From Listeria monocytogenes (lineage in GTDB: Bacteria; Bacillota; Bacilli; Lactobacillales; Listeriaceae): a stretch of 64,000 bases of DNA. The position numbers and the translations under genes are program-made. Location: NCBI RefSeq assembly GCF_013282665.1, contig NZ_CP054041.1, positions 2,338,001 to 2,402,000 of the forward strand, read 5' to 3'. Each line of letters starts with the position of its first letter. The first letter of the stretch is position 1. Below are positions 9,435 through 17,800 of this stretch, piece after piece. The notes under the pieces were generated by a model that was not told where the DNA came from, made no database searches, and saw only the letters and a program-made list of their open reading frames with translations.

Positions 9435-9633
9435 TTTTTATGACCCAAAAGAAAATTCTAATTGTAGTAGCCATGCAAGCTATAAAAAATTTGCATCCGT
9501 TCTTTGACAACTGAATAAGAACACGCGCCAATACGATTCAATTTTTAATGAGCAAGAAAAAACACAACCACTTCTGCTACGGGTGAAATTAACAGAAGTA
9601 AATTGACTAAAAACCAAAGGGAGAAACAGACAA

Positions 9634-10123
9634 ATGAATAGTCAAAAAAAGAAGGCTAAAAAAGGAAAAATAATCGCAATGGTGATAGTAGTTCTGATAT
9701 TAATCAATCAATTTCAACCATTCAATGCAATAGCGGCTGCACTTCGCCTCGATGAAACAGGTTATTTTTACACGGGGATTATTATTTGAATCAAGGTGCG
9801 GAGAGTTTTTAAGTACTCTAGGTGGGTTAATAATAACGCATGAAGCTTACTCTGACATTAATGATAAGGATGTTTCGGTGTTTGATCCTTCTAAACTGAC
9901 AGCGTGGATAGATCCTACATGGGTAAAAGAATGTTATGAGGACATCATTAAAGAAAAGTTATGACCAGTTGGAGTTGGTTTTTCTGAGCATATGGTCTTT
10001 TTCGTTTCCGAATCCGGGGGCTTTTACGGTGGTTATGATGGCTATTTTTGCTTAATAGGTGACAGTGTGGAAAGTGGGCTGTTGAACTTATTTAATAATC
10101 ATAATTTTATTAGTTTGAATTAG
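9634..10123 (+). pseudogene. Signal peptide fused to a decayed SUKH-3 immunity gene
   Basis: ATG 9634 (AAGGGAG upstream) opens a Lys-rich start and hydrophobic signal peptide (KIIAMVIVVLILINQF, then AIAAA). From codon 37 the text reads as a SUKH-3 domain: LRLDETGYFYT, then GDYYLNQGAESF, then LSTLGGLIITHEAYSD through FDPSKLTAWIDPTWVKECYE, then PVGVGFSEHMVFFVSESGGF and GYFCLIGDSVESGLLNLF, ending at TAG 10121. The three blocks lie in three frames. Adding one G to the G4 run near 9774-9777 and one T to the T5 run near 9810 joins them. A TGA at 9962-9964 (after KEKL) also breaks the last block. A 70-codon stretch from 9752 is only the middle of this gene. SUKH-3 proteins are cytosolic immunity proteins, so the signal peptide must come from a different gene by deletion (inference). 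Confidence 0.7.
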
Positions 10124-10338
10124 TTCAAAATTGCAATAGCGGAATAGCTGTTCCTAGCAATGCGAATACATCATTAAAAGTTCTACTTATGAAGCTCGGA
10201 ACAAGCAAATGGTATGAAATTGTTATGGAATGAGGTTAAATGTACTTTTAACGGATATATCTTTTACAATAGGAATAAGGTTTGTTAAAGTATAAAATGA
10301 AAAAACAACTAAGTTATAACGAAAGGAGCTAACACTTG
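10124..10338 (+). other. Residual 34-codon fragment in the immunity island
   Basis: One open stretch ending at TGA 10231 reads ...IAVPSNANTSLKVLLMKLG then TSKWYEIVME, with protein-like composition but no start or ribosome-binding site. I do not recognise it; it may be the tail of a lost gene. Confidence 0.35.
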
Positions 10339-10701
10339 ATGGAAAATTACGTATCAATAGTAAAAGTCGAAAACAATCTTTCCGTGTGCTTTTACAACAG
10401 CTCGGAGAAAGTAGTAGCAATTGCGAAGAAAATGAATGAAATTAACGAAGATGCTTATATGCATGGCTACAATTGGGAAGCATTTTTCAACTACTATTTA
10501 CCTAAATATGCTCCAGATGTCTTAGAAGGAATGGGCTCTGATCCGGAAGCGGGAATGTATGTGGCGTATTACACGCTATCCCCTGAAACTGAGGCACGAG
10601 CAGAAAAACTTGTTCAAGTAATTACGAATCTCATCGAAAACGAAGAACTACTTTATCAAATAATTGAAAATGAAGGCAATAATATTAGTTGGGATAATTA
10701 A
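10339..10701 (+). CDS. Immunity protein, Imm51-like
   Basis: 120-residue acidic cytosolic protein without signal or membrane segment. The central motif GYNWEAFFNYYLPKYAPDVL, then DPEAGMYVAYY, and the tail of hydrophobic heptads (LVQVITNLIENEELLYQII) match the Imm51 family of polymorphic-toxin immunity proteins as I remember it. ATG 10339 has AAAGGAG 10 nt upstream; a TTG one codon earlier is less likely. Intact, unlike its neighbours, which suggests continued selection as an orphan immunity gene. No cognate toxin lies in the window. Confidence 0.68.
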   Translation: MENYVSIVKVENNLSVCFYNSSEKVVAIAKKMNEINEDAYMHGYNWEAFFNYYLPKYAPDVLEGMGSDPEAGMYVAYYTLSPETEARAEKLVQVITNLIENEELLYQIIENEGNNISWDN

Positions 10702-10727
10702 TCCTTTTTCAAAAAAATCTCCTTATT

Positions 10728-11182
10728 TGCACTGACATGGAAAAATGAGAATGGAATGAAAAACCTTTAAATTAGGCTGCTTGTTTCCTGAAATTAATAG
10801 GAGATTGGTAGCCTAATTTTTGTTGAATTCGTTTTTCGTTATAATATTTAATGTAATCTTTTACGATTTGGATTACAATAGATTTAGCGTATTTATACGC
10901 TGTTTTATGGTAGAATGTTTCGCACTTTAGCGAGGAATGGAAATATTCTATGGGAGCGTTGTCTGCGGGTGTCCCTTTTCGGGACATACTGCGGATAACG
11001 TTTTTCTTTTTACAGCGCTGATGATATTCATAAGATGTATACACCGAACCTTGATCGCTTTTTCTTTTATTTCTGCTGGATACATAATTCTTGTACTCAT
11101 AGAAACACCTCCGTTAGTTTCATTTTACATGAATCCAACGAAGGTGTTTTTATCTTATTATTATTTTTTAGTGGCAGTGCCA
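10728..11182 (-). mobile_element. Internally deleted IS3-family (IS150-like) element
   Basis: The minus strand carries the start of orfA at 11100 (MSTRIMYPAEIKEKAIKVR, preceded by GGAGG) and, after an abrupt junction near 11045-11060, the C-terminal part of the orfB transposase (SDQGSVYTSYEYHQRC to 10772, including the final DDE glutamate context NAPIEYFHSSLK and the tail YNEKRIQQKLGYQSPINF). The middle of about 0.8-1 kb is gone. Imperfect inverted ends are visible: TGGCACTGCCACTAAAAAAT (reverse of 11163-11182) and TGCACTGACATGGAAAAAT (10728-10746). It cannot transpose by itself. Confidence 0.75.
10772..11065 (-). pseudogene. IS3-family transposase orfB, C-terminal remnant
   Basis: About 97 codons of the DDE integrase core end. 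The frame is open upstream to SDQGS before the deletion junction with orfA sequence. The first two catalytic acidic residues of orfB, apart from the D in SDQGS, are missing. Any start codon (GTG at 11044) is incidental. Confidence 0.8.
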
Positions 11183-11351
11183 GCGTATGGAGAGTTTTTT
11201 GTTTGTATTTATTAACATAATTAATATAAGAGTGCAACTATAAAAAAAAATAATAACATATTTTTCTCCGTATTTTTGTGAACATTGTGTGAATTATAGT
11301 CTTATGATAGAAAAAAAGTCTATTACTATGTTTAAATGTTAAACAAATTGT

Positions 11352-11360
11352 TGCTATAAT
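11352..11360 (+). promoter_or_regulatory. Extended -10 promoter of the MucBP internalin-like gene
   Basis: TGC + TATAAT (11355-11360), with a weak TTAAAT 17 nt upstream. It predicts a leader of about 90 nt before the ATG at 11455. Confidence 0.5.
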
Positions 11361-11454
11361 TATTAGTGACAGAGATATATTATTTTTACCTATAAAGAGT
11401 AAAATTAGCGTGTCTTTTCATACAATCATTACTAACTTCTGAGGAGAATTAATC

Positions 11455-13964
11455 ATGAAACAAAGGATATATACTATCATCATAGTCGGGATACTAATTT
11501 TTCAATCGTTAAGTGCTTATCCTTTAATAATTGAAGCAGTAGAAAATGAAAGTACAAAGCAAAATTCAAATAAAAGCATTTCACTAAAACAAAGTCCCAA
11601 TAAAACAATACTTCAAGCAGGAGATACATATGCAAAGGTCTTTCCAGATACGGCATTAGCTCAAGTTATTGCCAAAGCAGCAACCGGTTCTGAGGACACA
11701 AACAAGATAGTAACACAAGCAGATTTGAATAAAATCACTACCTTAACTGCAAACAACAAAGGCATTACGGATTTAACAGGAATGGATTTATTGGTTAAGG
11801 CAACAACTATCAACCTGAATAATAATCGAATAATAGATATTTCTCCCTTAACTCTATTACCTAATTTAGTGAAACTATATTTAAGTGATAATCAAGTTAG
11901 CACAGTGCCTTTAAATACAGAAAACCAATTACCTAAATTAACCACGCTTGATATCCAAAATAATGCTACGCTGACAGTTATTGATATAGAAGATCAGCCC
12001 AAATTGGTCAATGTATATACTTCCAAGCCTTCAGGATTAACTAATCTAACAAAAGTAATTGCTAAAAATAACCCAGAATTACTCAATGTGGGTTATCTTG
12101 GCGTAGAAGGTGTGTACTTTGGGAATATTACGACTTTATCGGAAGTGGAAATGGTAAATCTTCCTAAAGTAAAAGAATTAAAATTTGAACATAGTAAAAT
12201 CGAAAAAGCTGTATTGGATAATCTACCAGCTGTTACATCAATAAGACTACAAAATAATAGTTTACACAGCGAGAGTATCATTCAAAATATGCCAAAACTA
12301 ATGACTTTAAATTTATTAAATAACAAACTGACGGATATTGATATGCTTAAAGGGTTGCCTGCAGTAACTTCTATGGATATCGGGTACAATGCCATTAGTG
12401 TTTTACCAAGTAATCTTCCAACTACTATGCCTAACTTAAAACTATTATCCGCAGGGAGTCAGTCTATAAATTTAGAAAAAGTTGTTATTTTGGATGATTT
12501 GGTTATTGATAATAAAATTAGTAATATTGGTGCAGTAGTTCAACCAGGTTCTATTTCAGATAGAGGTACATACGCAAATAACCAGATAACTTGGTCATAT
12601 AAAGCACTCGAAAATCTTAATTCAGTCAATTATGGGTTTTCTGAAGTAATTAATATGCCAGGGGTAAAAGGTTCTTTCACGGGAATCGTAAGTCAACAAG
12701 TTAAAACATCCACTAGACCAATAATTAATACAGATGCTGAAATTCGCTATCCCCAAAGAATTGAGAAAAACGAAGCAGAATTTTTAAGGGATATTCAAGC
12801 ACAAACAAATGATGAAACGCCTGTTACAAGCAATTTTGAATCAATTGTTAATTTGAAAAAGGTTGGAAAATATGTAGTGACGATTAGCGCAGTGAATACC
12901 GATGGGATTGAAGCTATTTCTAAAGAGGTGGTTGTCTATGTTGATCCGGTACCCGCAGCAAATATAACGGTAAAATATGAAGATACAAATAAGAAAAAAA
13001 TTGCAGAAAGTATTATTTTAACTGGATTTATCGGCGAGGATTATTACTCCAGTGCGAAAGAAATTGTAGGCTATACGTTAACGGAAAAACCAGCAAATGC
13101 AGAGGGGGGATTTAGCGCAGAAGAACAAAATGTGACGTATGTCTATTCAAAAGACATTATCCCAGCAGCAAATATTACGATACAATACGTGGGTGAAGAC
13201 GGCAGTGAGCTGGCACCAAGCGAAATATTATTAGGAAATATGGATGATGAGTACCACTCCAGCGCGAAAGAAATTGCAGGTTATACTTTAGCGGAAATGC
13301 CGATAAATGCACAAGGTATATTTAGCGCGGAAGAACAAACGGTGACATATGTTTATTCAAAAGATCTTGTTCCAGCCGCAGATATTATAGTCCAATATGT
13401 GGATGAAGTTGGAAATGAACTAGTAATGAGCGATATTTTATCAGGAAATATTGGTGAGAGCTACACGACAACTGCAAAAGAAATTGCAGGTTACGGACTC
13501 ATTAAAATCCCAAATAATGAAGTGGGCAAATTTAGCGAAAAAGCCAAATAGTAACTTACGTGTATCGTACAGCCGAAAACGGTGTAGTTCCCGCTAAAAC
13601 TATTACAGTGAAATACATGGATGAACGGCAAAATGAATTAGCAATGAGGGTGATATTAAGAGGAGAAATCGGTGAAATATATTCTACGGAACCCAAGGAA
13701 ATCCAAGGCTATACGCTCATAAAAAAACCAGCTAACGCAACTGGAAAATTTATGCTAGAAGAACAAACTATCAACTATATTTATCAAGCTAAACTAGACG
13801 TAAAATCGGATATTTCATCTGGAAATACATCAAGCACTAATAATAAGCTACCTCTCCCGCTAACAGGCGAGCAACAATCAAATTTGATTTTGGGATTAGG
13901 CTTACTGTTAGTATTATTTAGCAGCATTTGGATTTATAAAAATAAGGAAAAAAAGAAGAATTAA
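11455..13964 (+). pseudogene. Internalin-like LRR/MucBP LPXTG surface protein, frameshifted
   Basis: ATG 11455 with GAGGAGAAT upstream. Signal peptide (about 1-30), a leucine-rich-repeat region (about 95-340, repeats such as LTTLDIQNN and LMTLNLLNN), an Ig-like inter-repeat domain (about 425-495) and MucBP repeats (AANITVKYEDTN..., AANITIQYVGED...) up to a TAG at 13549. The frame continues in another register from VTYVYRT through a fourth MucBP repeat, a Ser/Asn linker, an LPLTG sortase motif (about 13854), a hydrophobic helix and a Lys tail to 13964. One extra A in the A5 run near 13534-13538 restores SEKSQIVTYVYRT, matching the end of the other repeats. As read, a 698-residue protein without anchor would be secreted. 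Full-length product would be about 836 residues, bound to peptidoglycan by sortase A. Confidence 0.85.
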
Positions 13965-13975
13965 TATGTACTATC

Positions 13976-14006
13976 AAAAAATCTTCTCATGATGAGAAGA
14001 TTTTTT
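13976..14006 (+). terminator. Terminator of the MucBP internalin-like gene
   Basis: ATCTTCTC / GAGAAGAT stem with A and T flanks, 12 nt after the stop codon. Confidence 0.85.
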
Positions 14007-14083
14007 GTTTTACGCTTGAAAATCTAAAAACAGGGGTATTGTACAAGTGTTCTAAAAAATGCTAATTGAAGGAGGATTTTCAC

Positions 14084-15442
14084 ATGAAAAAAATGCTACC
14101 TGAGAGTAAAGTAGAGGCAATTAGAAAAGAGGGATATTTAAATAGGGCAGTGGAAGCTTACCGATTTTTCTATCCAACTGTATCTAACGTATCCAATTTT
14201 AAGGCTTTACATGATTTAGGAATTACGGAAAACCATGATTTTATTATTCAACTTACCACTCCTGATTTAAATGTATTGACACAAAATTCGGATACCCCGT
14301 ATTGCCTTGGAACAGGAAACACCGAGAATGGTCCAGTTGTCATTGAGCTACCACCGGGCGCAATCGTTGGTGTAGCGGATGATATTAATTTTAAATTTAT
14401 TACGAATATGGGATTAACAGGGGATGAACAAGGCAAAGGTGCTAAATATTTATACTTACCACCTAATTATGAAGGTGATATCCCAGAAGGCTACATAGTT
14501 CGAAAACCTTCTAGCTATCGTTTCCTCATTTGCTTACGAGCAATGGTCCATCAAGCCAGTGACTATGAAAAAGCATTTGCACTACTGAAAGAAGTAAAAT
14601 TTTATCCATTAAAAGAAGAAAAGGCTAATCCAGTAAGTACATTTCATGATTTTTCGCACCGAAAAGCGATTTCGACACCATATTTTGTCGAAGGAAAATT
14701 TGACTACTGGGAAGTAATTAAATGGGCGCTTGATAATGATGAAACAGATCCAGAATATTATCAAATGTATGGCTTACTAAAAGCAATTGGTTTAGCACCA
14801 AATAAAGAATTTAATCCTGACCCAGATAAAAAAGCTTTATTAATAGAGGCAGCCGAGAAAGCAGACAAAATGATGTTTGTGAATTCCTTTAATACAGATG
14901 ATCCAGCTGCTATTGTTTGGCCAGGAAAGAACTGGGAATGGGCTGTCTATGGTGAGAATAATGACTTCTATGAAAAAACGTATTTAAATCTTCCTGTAAG
15001 AGAGCGTTGGTTCTATCAAGCGACACTCGAAACACACATGATGTTTATGCATAAAGTTGGATTTGGTTCCGTTTATATGCTAGGGGTGAAAGATAAAGAA
15101 GGAAACTATCTGGATGGTGGAAAAAGTTATACATTAAAAGTGCCAACACCAGTACCAACGAGTATTTTCTGGTCGGTAACGGTTTATGAGATGGATACTC
15201 GTTCGGAGATTGTCACAGAACAATTTATGCCTGCACTTAACTCCATCAAAGATACGTTTGAAGTAGATGCTGACGGGAACACGACACTTTACTTTGGGCC
15301 TAATCCTCCAGAAGATGAGTCACTTCCATGGATCCAAACTGTTCCAGATGCAAATTGGTTCACGTATTTCCGTATTTACGGACCAACCGAACCAGCCTTT
15401 GACAACAGTTGGCAATTAGATGATTTTGAAGAAGTAAAATAA
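14084..15442 (+). CDS. DUF1254/DUF1214 domain protein
   Basis: 452-residue protein without a signal peptide. The N-terminal half (about 20-140: AVEAYRFFYPTVSN, LTTPDLNVLTQNSDTPY) is DUF1254, and the C-terminal part (about 320-445: SIFWSVTVYEMDTRSE, LYFGPNPPEDESLPWIQTV, YFRIYGP) is DUF1214. The family is found in many bacteria and viruses and is sometimes annotated as a lipid or nitro-compound-related protein; the function is not established. Start is the ATG at 14084 with AAGGAGG 8 nt upstream. It stands alone between two terminators, at the right edge of the accessory island. Confidence 0.82.
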   Translation: MKKMLPESKVEAIRKEGYLNRAVEAYRFFYPTVSNVSNFKALHDLGITENHDFIIQLTTPDLNVLTQNSDTPYCLGTGNTENGPVVIELPPGAIVGVADDINFKFITNMGLTGDEQGKGAKYLYLPPNYEGDIPEGYIVRKPSSYRFLICLRAMVHQASDYEKAFALLKEVKFYPLKEEKANPVSTFHDFSHRKAISTPYFVEGKFDYWEVIKWALDNDETDPEYYQMYGLLKAIGLAPNKEFNPDPDKKALLIEAAEKADKMMFVNSFNTDDPAAIVWPGKNWEWAVYGENNDFYEKTYLNLPVRERWFYQATLETHMMFMHKVGFGSVYMLGVKDKEGNYLDGGKSYTLKVPTPVPTSIFWSVTVYEMDTRSEIVTEQFMPALNSIKDTFEVDADGNTTLYFGPNPPEDESLPWIQTVPDANWFTYFRIYGPTEPAFDNSWQLDDFEEVK

Positions 15443-15444
15443 AT

Positions 15445-15481
15445 AAAAAAGCGCAACCTCCACGTGGGTTGCGCTTTTTTT
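15445..15481. terminator. Bidirectional terminator
   Basis: Stem AAAAAAGCGCAACC / GGGTTGCGCTTTTTT between the convergent DUF1254 gene and the YdeI-like gene. Confidence 0.9.
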
Positions 15482-15483
15482 GA

Positions 15484-16077
15484 TTAATCGTTTAATCCTA
15501 ATCCATCTAAAATCGTTGCTTCGTATTTTTCAATGCGGGATACGCGAGTTTTCGATTGTTTCGGAGCTGCAAAATAGAGCAAGTAAGCTTTTTGACGACC
15601 AGGAGTCAAGGCTTCAAAAGCTGTTTGTAGCGCAGGCATTTCTTCAAATTTAGCGAGTAATTCTTCTGGAATAGGCGTTTCTGCTCTTGGTTTAAGTTCC
15701 ACTTCTAATCCAGCTTTTTCTACTTCAATTGCATTTTGAATATACGCCTTTAGAAATTCTTTTTGATCAAGAATTTCCTGTAAATTTGTGAAGCGGATTT
15801 GCCTGGCAGCTTGCACATTTTCTGTTTGCTGCACTAAAATATTTTCCGGATCACTGAGTAGTGCGCCTTTCATAAAGAGTAGCGCACAATAGTTTTTAAA
15901 ACCATGAATTAAGAAAACATTACTACCATTCAAAGCATAGCAAGGTTTCCCCCATTTGAATTCTTCTTCTAGTTCAAACGTGATTGCTATTTCTCTTAAT
16001 GCTTTGAATTCAGCTTGCCAAGTAGATGGTTTACTTAGAAACGCATCTACTTTAGGATTTAATTCGGTTTTTCCCAT
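15484..16077 (-). CDS. YdeI/OmdA family protein with DUF1801 domain
   Basis: 197-residue soluble protein. The N-terminal DUF1801-like fold covers about 15-120 (PSTWQAEFKALREIA, EEEFKWGKPCYALNG, GFKNYCALLFMKGALL), and the C-terminal YdeI/bacteriocin-protection helix region (PIPEELLAKFEEMPALQTAF, LTPGRQKAYLLYFAAPKQS) has the family signature SKTRVSRIEKY. B. subtilis YdeI is the closest named relative I know; its exact role is unclear. Start is ATG 16077 with AGAGGA upstream; the longer upstream frame is not conserved. Confidence 0.82.
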   Translation of the reverse strand: MGKTELNPKVDAFLSKPSTWQAEFKALREIAITFELEEEFKWGKPCYALNGSNVFLIHGFKNYCALLFMKGALLSDPENILVQQTENVQAARQIRFTNLQEILDQKEFLKAYIQNAIEVEKAGLEVELKPRAETPIPEELLAKFEEMPALQTAFEALTPGRQKAYLLYFAAPKQSKTRVSRIEKYEATILDGLGLND

Positions 16078-16213
16078 AAAGAATTCCTCTTTCCACACTT
16101 TTTCTTTGATACGTGTTATTTTAACGTAATATGAAAGGCCTTGCAAATTTGATTGTCCTACTAAAAATGGACTTAAAGAAAGAACCTGAGATTTATCCCA
16201 AGTTCATTTGTTT

Positions 16214-16621
16214 TCATGATAAATTGAGCTTCCAACCGATACCAAACTTATCTATAACCTCTCCAAATTTTTCTGACCAGAATGTTTTGGCAAACGGCAT
16301 AACAACATTACCATCTTCTGCAAGCTGATAGAATTGTTTCGTTAGTTTTATTTCGTCGGACGTATCAATGACAAAGGTAATATTGTCACCAAATGTAAGT
16401 GGCATAGACTTAGGTATGTCGGAAAACATGACTTTAACCCCATCTATGACTAAACTGGCATTCATAACTAAGTTCTTTATCGAGTCTTCTATAGGGTTTT
16501 CACTTGTTTCGATTTCCCCATATGTCATCAAATCTGTACACTTTGTTCCAAAAATTTCTTCATAAAACGCGATAGCATCTCTGGATTGTGTTCTAAAATT
16601 CAAGTAAACATTTAACGTCAT
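16214..16621 (-). CDS. PhnB-like VOC superfamily protein
   Basis: 135 residues, one glyoxalase/bleomycin-resistance fold of the PhnB/DUF1338-like type: VYLNFRTQSRDAIAFYEEIF at the N-terminus, VMFSDIPKSMPLTFGDNITF in the middle, FGEVIDKFGIGWKLNLS at the end. Start is ATG 16621 with GAGGAGGAATTC upstream; the longer frame is spurious. No metal ligand set is certain, so the substrate is unknown. Single gene. Confidence 0.82.
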   Translation of the reverse strand: MTLNVYLNFRTQSRDAIAFYEEIFGTKCTDLMTYGEIETSENPIEDSIKNLVMNASLVIDGVKVMFSDIPKSMPLTFGDNITFVIDTSDEIKLTKQFYQLAEDGNVVMPFAKTFWSEKFGEVIDKFGIGWKLNLS

Positions 16622-16785
16622 TTGAATTCCTCCTCGATTTTTATTCGCTAAAGTTCTATTCATTTTGGTGTATCTATTATAGCAAATACTGTCTGAAAGA
16701 GGAAAAAATAAGAAGATAAATGCTTGACTTGGAGCTACTCCAGGGTGATAAACTAAAGAGAAGATATAGATTCGGAGGAATTTAG

Positions 16786-17385
16786 ATGAAAAAGACATTG
16801 TATTTAATGCGCCACGGTCAAACATTATTTAATCAACGTAAAAAAATTCAAGGTTTTTGCGATGCACCACTTACCAATCTCGGGATTAAACAAGCAAAAA
16901 TCGCTGGGAGTTACTTTAAAGAAAATAATATAACATTCGATCAAGCTTACAGTTCCACATCAGAGCGCGCATGTGACACGTTAGAGCTGATTACGGACAA
17001 AAGCTATCAACGGTTGAAAGGTTTGAAAGAATGGAATTTTGGTGCTTTTGAAGGCGAGAGCGAAGACCTGAACCCACCACTACCATATGGAGATTTTTTT
17101 GCAGCGTATGGGGGAGAGCGGGAAGTAGATTTCAGAGATCGTATAGTAGCAACAATGGAACGTATCATGAGCCAAGATAACCATGCTACTGTCCTCGCCG
17201 TTTCCCACGGAGCAGCCTGTGCTCAATTTGCCAGGTATTGGGAAAAAACAAGCAAAATTGGCAAAGTAACAGGACTGAAAAATTGCTGCATTCTGAAGTT
17301 TGAATATGAAAACGGTAGATTTACTTTAGTTAATTTTATTAATCATGATTTTGAGAATGGAGCGCATATGGAAAGCGGTAAATAA
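16786..17385 (+). CDS. Histidine phosphatase (phosphoglycerate mutase-like) family protein
   Basis: 199 residues with the catalytic LMRHGQTLFN at about 7-16 (phosphohistidine His), the second arginine in SSTSERACDTLEL, the acid/base EWNFGAFEGES and the second His in AVSHGAACAQF. Length and motifs fit cofactor-dependent PGM-like phosphatases such as PhoE; the substrate cannot be told. ATG 16786 has CGGAGGAATT upstream. Confidence 0.88.
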   Translation: MKKTLYLMRHGQTLFNQRKKIQGFCDAPLTNLGIKQAKIAGSYFKENNITFDQAYSSTSERACDTLELITDKSYQRLKGLKEWNFGAFEGESEDLNPPLPYGDFFAAYGGEREVDFRDRIVATMERIMSQDNHATVLAVSHGAACAQFARYWEKTSKIGKVTGLKNCCILKFEYENGRFTLVNFINHDFENGAHMESGK

Positions 17386-17413
17386 AAAAGCACTCAATGA
17401 CAAGTGCTTTTTT
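17384..17413. terminator. Bidirectional terminator
   Basis: AAAAAAGCACT / AGTGCTTTTTT stem between the phosphatase gene (+) and the small amphipathic protein gene (-). Confidence 0.88.
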
Positions 17414-17416
17414 GCT

Positions 17417-17677
17417 TTATTGAAACAAATTCTTTATTTTATCCAAAAAACCACCAGTTAACTCATTCGCAGTATCTTGCAAGTTTTCTGTAAGTCCACT
17501 TGCTTTATCTTGCAGATTTTCTGTTAGGTTCGTTGCTTCATTCTGTAAGTTTTCCGTGGCGTTACTTGCTTGTTCACCAAGCTCAGATGCTTTGTTTGTT
17601 GCCTCTTCTGTCAGTGTTCCTAGGTTCTCCAGGGGCAGGGACTCGGTAACTTTATTCTTCAAATCATCTAAATTCAT
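17417..17677 (-). CDS. Small amphipathic repeat protein (apolipoprotein/LEA-like)
   Basis: 86 residues, acidic, without Cys, Trp, His or signal peptide. From about residue 25 it is built of an 11-residue unit seen as NATENLQNEAT, NLTENLQDKAS, GLTENLQDTAN, then ends in GFLDKIKNLFQ. Such hendecad repeats form long amphipathic helices, as in LEA and apolipoprotein-like stress proteins. The start ATG 17677 has a strong AAGGAGG. Function is unknown; a stress or membrane-surface role is inference. Confidence 0.75.
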   Translation of the reverse strand: MNLDDLKNKVTESLPLENLGTLTEEATNKASELGEQASNATENLQNEATNLTENLQDKASGLTENLQDTANELTGGFLDKIKNLFQ

Positions 17678-17768
17678 TGTTTCCTCCTTATTTTGGGGGC
17701 TTAGAGTTTATTCTAAAGGAAGACGCGGGGAACTACAAACAATTCGTACCGTCATTGGTGAAAAAATA

Positions 17769-17777
17769 TGGTATGAT
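17769..17777 (+). promoter_or_regulatory. Extended -10 promoter of the DEAD-box helicase gene
   Basis: TGG + TATGAT (17772-17777), 24 nt before the ATG at 17801. No good -35 hexamer. Confidence 0.45.
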
Positions 17778-17800
17778 GATAAAAGGAAATGAGGACTGAC

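Larger units (their letters stand above)
9187..9633. other. Intergenic stretch between ankyrin gene and signal-peptide/SUKH-3 fusion
   Basis: Holds the divergent upstream regions of the two genes: a minus-strand promoter (9276-9304), a plus-strand hairpin terminator (9403-9434) and a TTGACA near 9511 without a good -10. No coding sequence is seen. The 100-nt AT-rich leader before 9634 may be inherited with the signal-peptide segment. Confidence 0.5.

Noticed and set aside
9752..9964. Independent 70-codon gene
   Set aside because: It has no ribosome-binding site and is the middle block of the SUKH-3 domain, with matching blocks before and after in other frames or behind a TGA.
11103..11150. 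Terminator-like inverted repeat AAACACCT.CGTT
   Set aside because: It lies inside the IS remnant, where the right-hand arm is the ribosome-binding region of orfA on the minus strand; no gene ends there on the plus strand.
10937..11220. Plus-strand open frames of 60-90 codons across the IS remnant
   Set aside because: They are antisense to the transposase remnant, lack ribosome-binding sites and have no protein-like features.
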